From NCBI GenBank assembly GCA_012513235.1, contig JAAZCO010000043.1:1-7124 (forward strand): a stretch of 7,124 bases of DNA, in the 5' to 3' direction. This document shows positions 5,335 to 7,124 of this stretch, one piece after another; position 1 is the stretch's first letter; each line of letters opens with the position of its first letter. A model generated the notes under the pieces. It worked only from the letters and a program-made list of their open reading frames with translations, was not told the DNA's origin and searched no databases. This DNA comes from Gammaproteobacteria bacterium. Its GTDB lineage: Bacteria; Pseudomonadota; Gammaproteobacteria; Pseudomonadales; Pseudomonadaceae. The position numbers and the translations under genes are program-made.

Positions 5335-6309
5335 GTGTACAGACTAATCAGTTATTCATTTTGTGTAATGGTTGCTGCCCTTGTGTTATTTGCGTTCTCT
5401 CCCCGAGAGCATGATGAAACAAGCAGTGAAAACTTCAACGTGCGACGTATCCAGTTCAATGATCTTGTCACTTTAAGTGATCGAGTGGTTGCAGTGGGTG
5501 AGCGTGGAACTATTGTGGTCAGCGATAACGACGGGCAAACCTGGAAAGTGACACATCGTGATGACGACGTGCCGGTCACACTCACCAATATTACCGCTCT
5601 GAGCGACACTCTACTGCTTGCAGTGGGGCATGACAGCGTGATTTTGCGCAGCGAAGATGCTGGGCTCAATTGGGAGTTGGTCATGCGTGACGGTGAGACA
5701 GGTGAGCCGCTGATGGGCACTTGGAGCGCTGATGGTCAGCATATTTATGCATATGGCAGCTTTGGTAAGTTTTTAGTCTCGGATGACGCTGGACGCAGTT
5801 TTACTGCCCAAGAGCTCCCCCTGTTTGGTGAACACCTCAGTGCTATGGATGGTGGCGAAAATGATGTGCGCATTATGGTGGGTGAAATGGGCTTAGTTTT
5901 GCGCAGTCTGGATGCAGGCAGCACCTGGGATAAGTTAGAGCCGTTTTACCAAGGCTCATTATTTGGTGTTGCTCATCTCAATGGCGAGCGTTGGGTAGCT
6001 TATGGCATGCGCGGTCATGTGTTTTATAGCGCTGACAATGGCGAGCGTTGGCAGCAAGTGGATATCGGTAGTGAGTTGCCTTTGTATGGCCATGCGTTAT
6101 CGGATGATGGCAAGCAAATGGTGATCGTAGGTACTGCAGGCATTCTGATCTCGATCAATGATCGCGGTCAGTTGATTGATACCAGTCATGTCAGTGGTTT
6201 AGGTACTTTGACTTCGGCGGTGATTTTGCCGTCGGGTCATGTTGTTGTTGCTGGGCAGCGGGGCTTAATGCAGAGCTATCAAGCGCATGTTGCAGCGTGG
6301 AGCAAATAG
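5335..6309 (+). CDS. YCF48/BNR-repeat beta-propeller protein, exported or membrane-anchored
   Basis: 324 residues from a GTG start. Residues 1-23 are a short hydrophobic stretch (YRLISYSF then VMVAALVLFAF) followed by a charged region, fitting a signal peptide or N-terminal anchor; there is no lipobox cysteine. The rest is a repeat protein. A glycine turn recurs at residues 55, 98, 141, 183, 224, 266 and 307, a period of 41-43. Asp-box sequences follow it: SDNDGQTW (63), SEDAGLNW (106), SDDAGRSF (149), SLDAGSTW (191), SADNGERW (232), with degenerate sixth and seventh copies. This predicts a seven-bladed propeller of the photosystem II assembly factor YCF48 type. In non-photosynthetic proteobacteria such proteins are commonly encoded beside RND/MMPL transporters, as here (9 nt before the next ATG). 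A periplasmic partner or scaffold role is inferred; the exact function is unknown. Confidence 0.82.
   Translation: MYRLISYSFCVMVAALVLFAFSPREHDETSSENFNVRRIQFNDLVTLSDRVVAVGERGTIVVSDNDGQTWKVTHRDDDVPVTLTNITALSDTLLLAVGHDSVILRSEDAGLNWELVMRDGETGEPLMGTWSADGQHIYAYGSFGKFLVSDDAGRSFTAQELPLFGEHLSAMDGGENDVRIMVGEMGLVLRSLDAGSTWDKLEPFYQGSLFGVAHLNGERWVAYGMRGHVFYSADNGERWQQVDIGSELPLYGHALSDDGKQMVIVGTAGILISINDRGQLIDTSHVSGLGTLTSAVILPSGHVVVAGQRGLMQSYQAHVAAWSK
5979..6051 (+). repeat. 16-bp direct repeat within the YCF48-like gene
   Basis: CAATGGCGAGCGTTGG occurs at 5979-5994 and again at 6036-6051, 57 nt apart and in the same frame, so both copies encode NGERW. The 19-codon offset is not the propeller period (41-43 residues), so this is not simply one blade copied. 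Confidence 0.75.
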
Positions 6310-6318
6310 GAGATGACC

Positions 6319-7124
6319 ATGAAAAACCAACAATCTAAGATTCAAAGAATGGTGGGGTGGTCTGCAGACAGTTTGCTCGCCTGGCGTAAACCTTTGATGC
6401 TGTTGTTTGTACTGATTACCCTAGCGTTGGGTTACAGCGCTACGGGTATTCGCTTGGATCCTGGCTTTAATAAGCAGATTCCAGTCAACCACCCCTTTAT
6501 GAAAAATTTTCTGCATTACAGTGAAACCTTCTCTGGTGCGAACAACGTCTTGGTCAGCGTGCGCTGGAAGGGCGAGGGTGATATTTATAACCCTGAGTTC
6601 CTTGAAGCCTTGCGTAAAGTCACCGATGAAGTGTTCTTTATTCCGGGCGTGCGCCGAGCCAGTGTGAGTTCATTATTTACCCCTGATGTGCGCTATATCG
6701 AAGTGACCGAGCAGGGTTATATTGGTGATGTGGTCGTACCGCCGCACTTTAGTGGTACAGAGAAAGATTTACAACAAGTGCGCAGAAACACTGAGCGCTC
6801 TGGTCAAATTGGCCAATTGGTGGCCAATGATCTCAGCGCCGCGATGGTGCGTGCTGACTTACAGGAGATTAACCCTGATACCGGTGAGCAAGTGTCGTAC
6901 GTGGAAATCTCGCGTCAGTTAGAAAAAATCCGTAGTACTTTTGAAAACGACAATATTGCCATTGATATTGTTGGCTTCTCTAAGTTGACCGGTGATGTGG
7001 TTGACGGTCTGATTGATGTCATGTGGTTCTTCCTGATCGCTTTTGTGATCACTACAATTTTGTTGTGGATGTATACCCGCTCAGTCAAATTGACCGTGGT
7101 GTCGTTGGTGGTAGCAATGCTGCC
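6319..7124 (+). CDS. RND/MMPL-family transporter, N-terminal part, 3' truncated
   Basis: The frame is open from ATG at 6319 to the window end (268 complete codons). Residues 1-24 are cytoplasmic and basic. TM1 is at about 25-41 (PLMLLFVLITLALGYSA). A periplasmic loop follows at about 42-232, including GVRRASVSSLFTPD (110-123). TM2 is at about 233-251, and TM3 begins near 257 after a short YTRSVK turn. One long periplasmic domain between TM1 and TM2 is the RND layout. The family is usually near 800 residues, so about a third is visible. The proton-relay residues of the later helices are outside the window. AGGAG (6308-6312) overlaps the upstream TAG. An in-frame ATG at 6313 would add only two residues and is too close to that site. 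Likely role: proton-driven movement of a hydrophobic molecule across the inner membrane or periplasm. The substrate is unknown; a steroid is possible from context. Confidence 0.85.
   Translation, partial: MKNQQSKIQRMVGWSADSLLAWRKPLMLLFVLITLALGYSATGIRLDPGFNKQIPVNHPFMKNFLHYSETFSGANNVLVSVRWKGEGDIYNPEFLEALRKVTDEVFFIPGVRRASVSSLFTPDVRYIEVTEQGYIGDVVVPPHFSGTEKDLQQVRRNTERSGQIGQLVANDLSAAMVRADLQEINPDTGEQVSYVEISRQLEKIRSTFENDNIAIDIVGFSKLTGDVVDGLIDVMWFFLIAFVITTILLWMYTRSVKLTVVSLVVAML

Noticed and set aside
5352..5720. Reverse-strand open frame of 122 codons opposite the YCF48-like gene
   Set aside because: Ser/Thr-rich shadow translation; the + strand carries a clear repeat protein.

Overview
The window looks like part of a steroid-degradation locus from a gammaproteobacterium-like Gram-negative with a moderate GC content (roughly half G+C by eye). 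The genus cannot be fixed from the sequence. All genes are on the + strand. There are no RNA genes, mobile elements or CRISPR arrays.

Region 1 (1-5077) is a tightly packed operon. It holds the 3' end of a short-chain dehydrogenase (SDR), then two acyl-CoA dehydrogenase subunits that overlap by an ATGA, a second SDR, a small MaoC-type hydratase and a thiolase. The gaps are 13 nt, a 4-nt overlap, 2 nt, 31 nt and 10 nt. The second acyl-CoA dehydrogenase and second SDR closely resemble actinobacterial IpdE1 (FadE30) and IpdF (Rv3559c). The first dehydrogenase has the expected features of the IpdE2 (FadE33) beta subunit. The truncated SDR resembles the C-terminus of Rv3548c. All of these belong to the catabolism of HIP, the steroid C/D-ring indanedione propionate. 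Together the genes supply a complete beta-oxidation turn: dehydrogenation (IpdE1-IpdE2), hydration (MaoC protein), hydroxyacyl oxidation (upstream SDR) and thiolysis. IpdF handles the 5-hydroxyl/keto group of the indane. The ring-opening genes (echA20, ipdAB, ipdC types) are not in the window.

Region 2 (5078-5334) is non-coding. It has a strong intrinsic terminator that ends the catabolic operon, a plausible sigma-70 promoter, a dyad just after its -10 box, and a long leader.

Region 3 (5335-7124) starts a second transcription unit. Its first gene encodes a membrane-anchored or exported YCF48/BNR-type protein predicted to be a seven-bladed beta-propeller. Its second encodes the N-terminal third of an RND/MMPL-family transporter that runs off the window. 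This pair looks like an envelope lipid-transport module. Its link to steroid uptake is inferred only from its position beside the catabolic operon.
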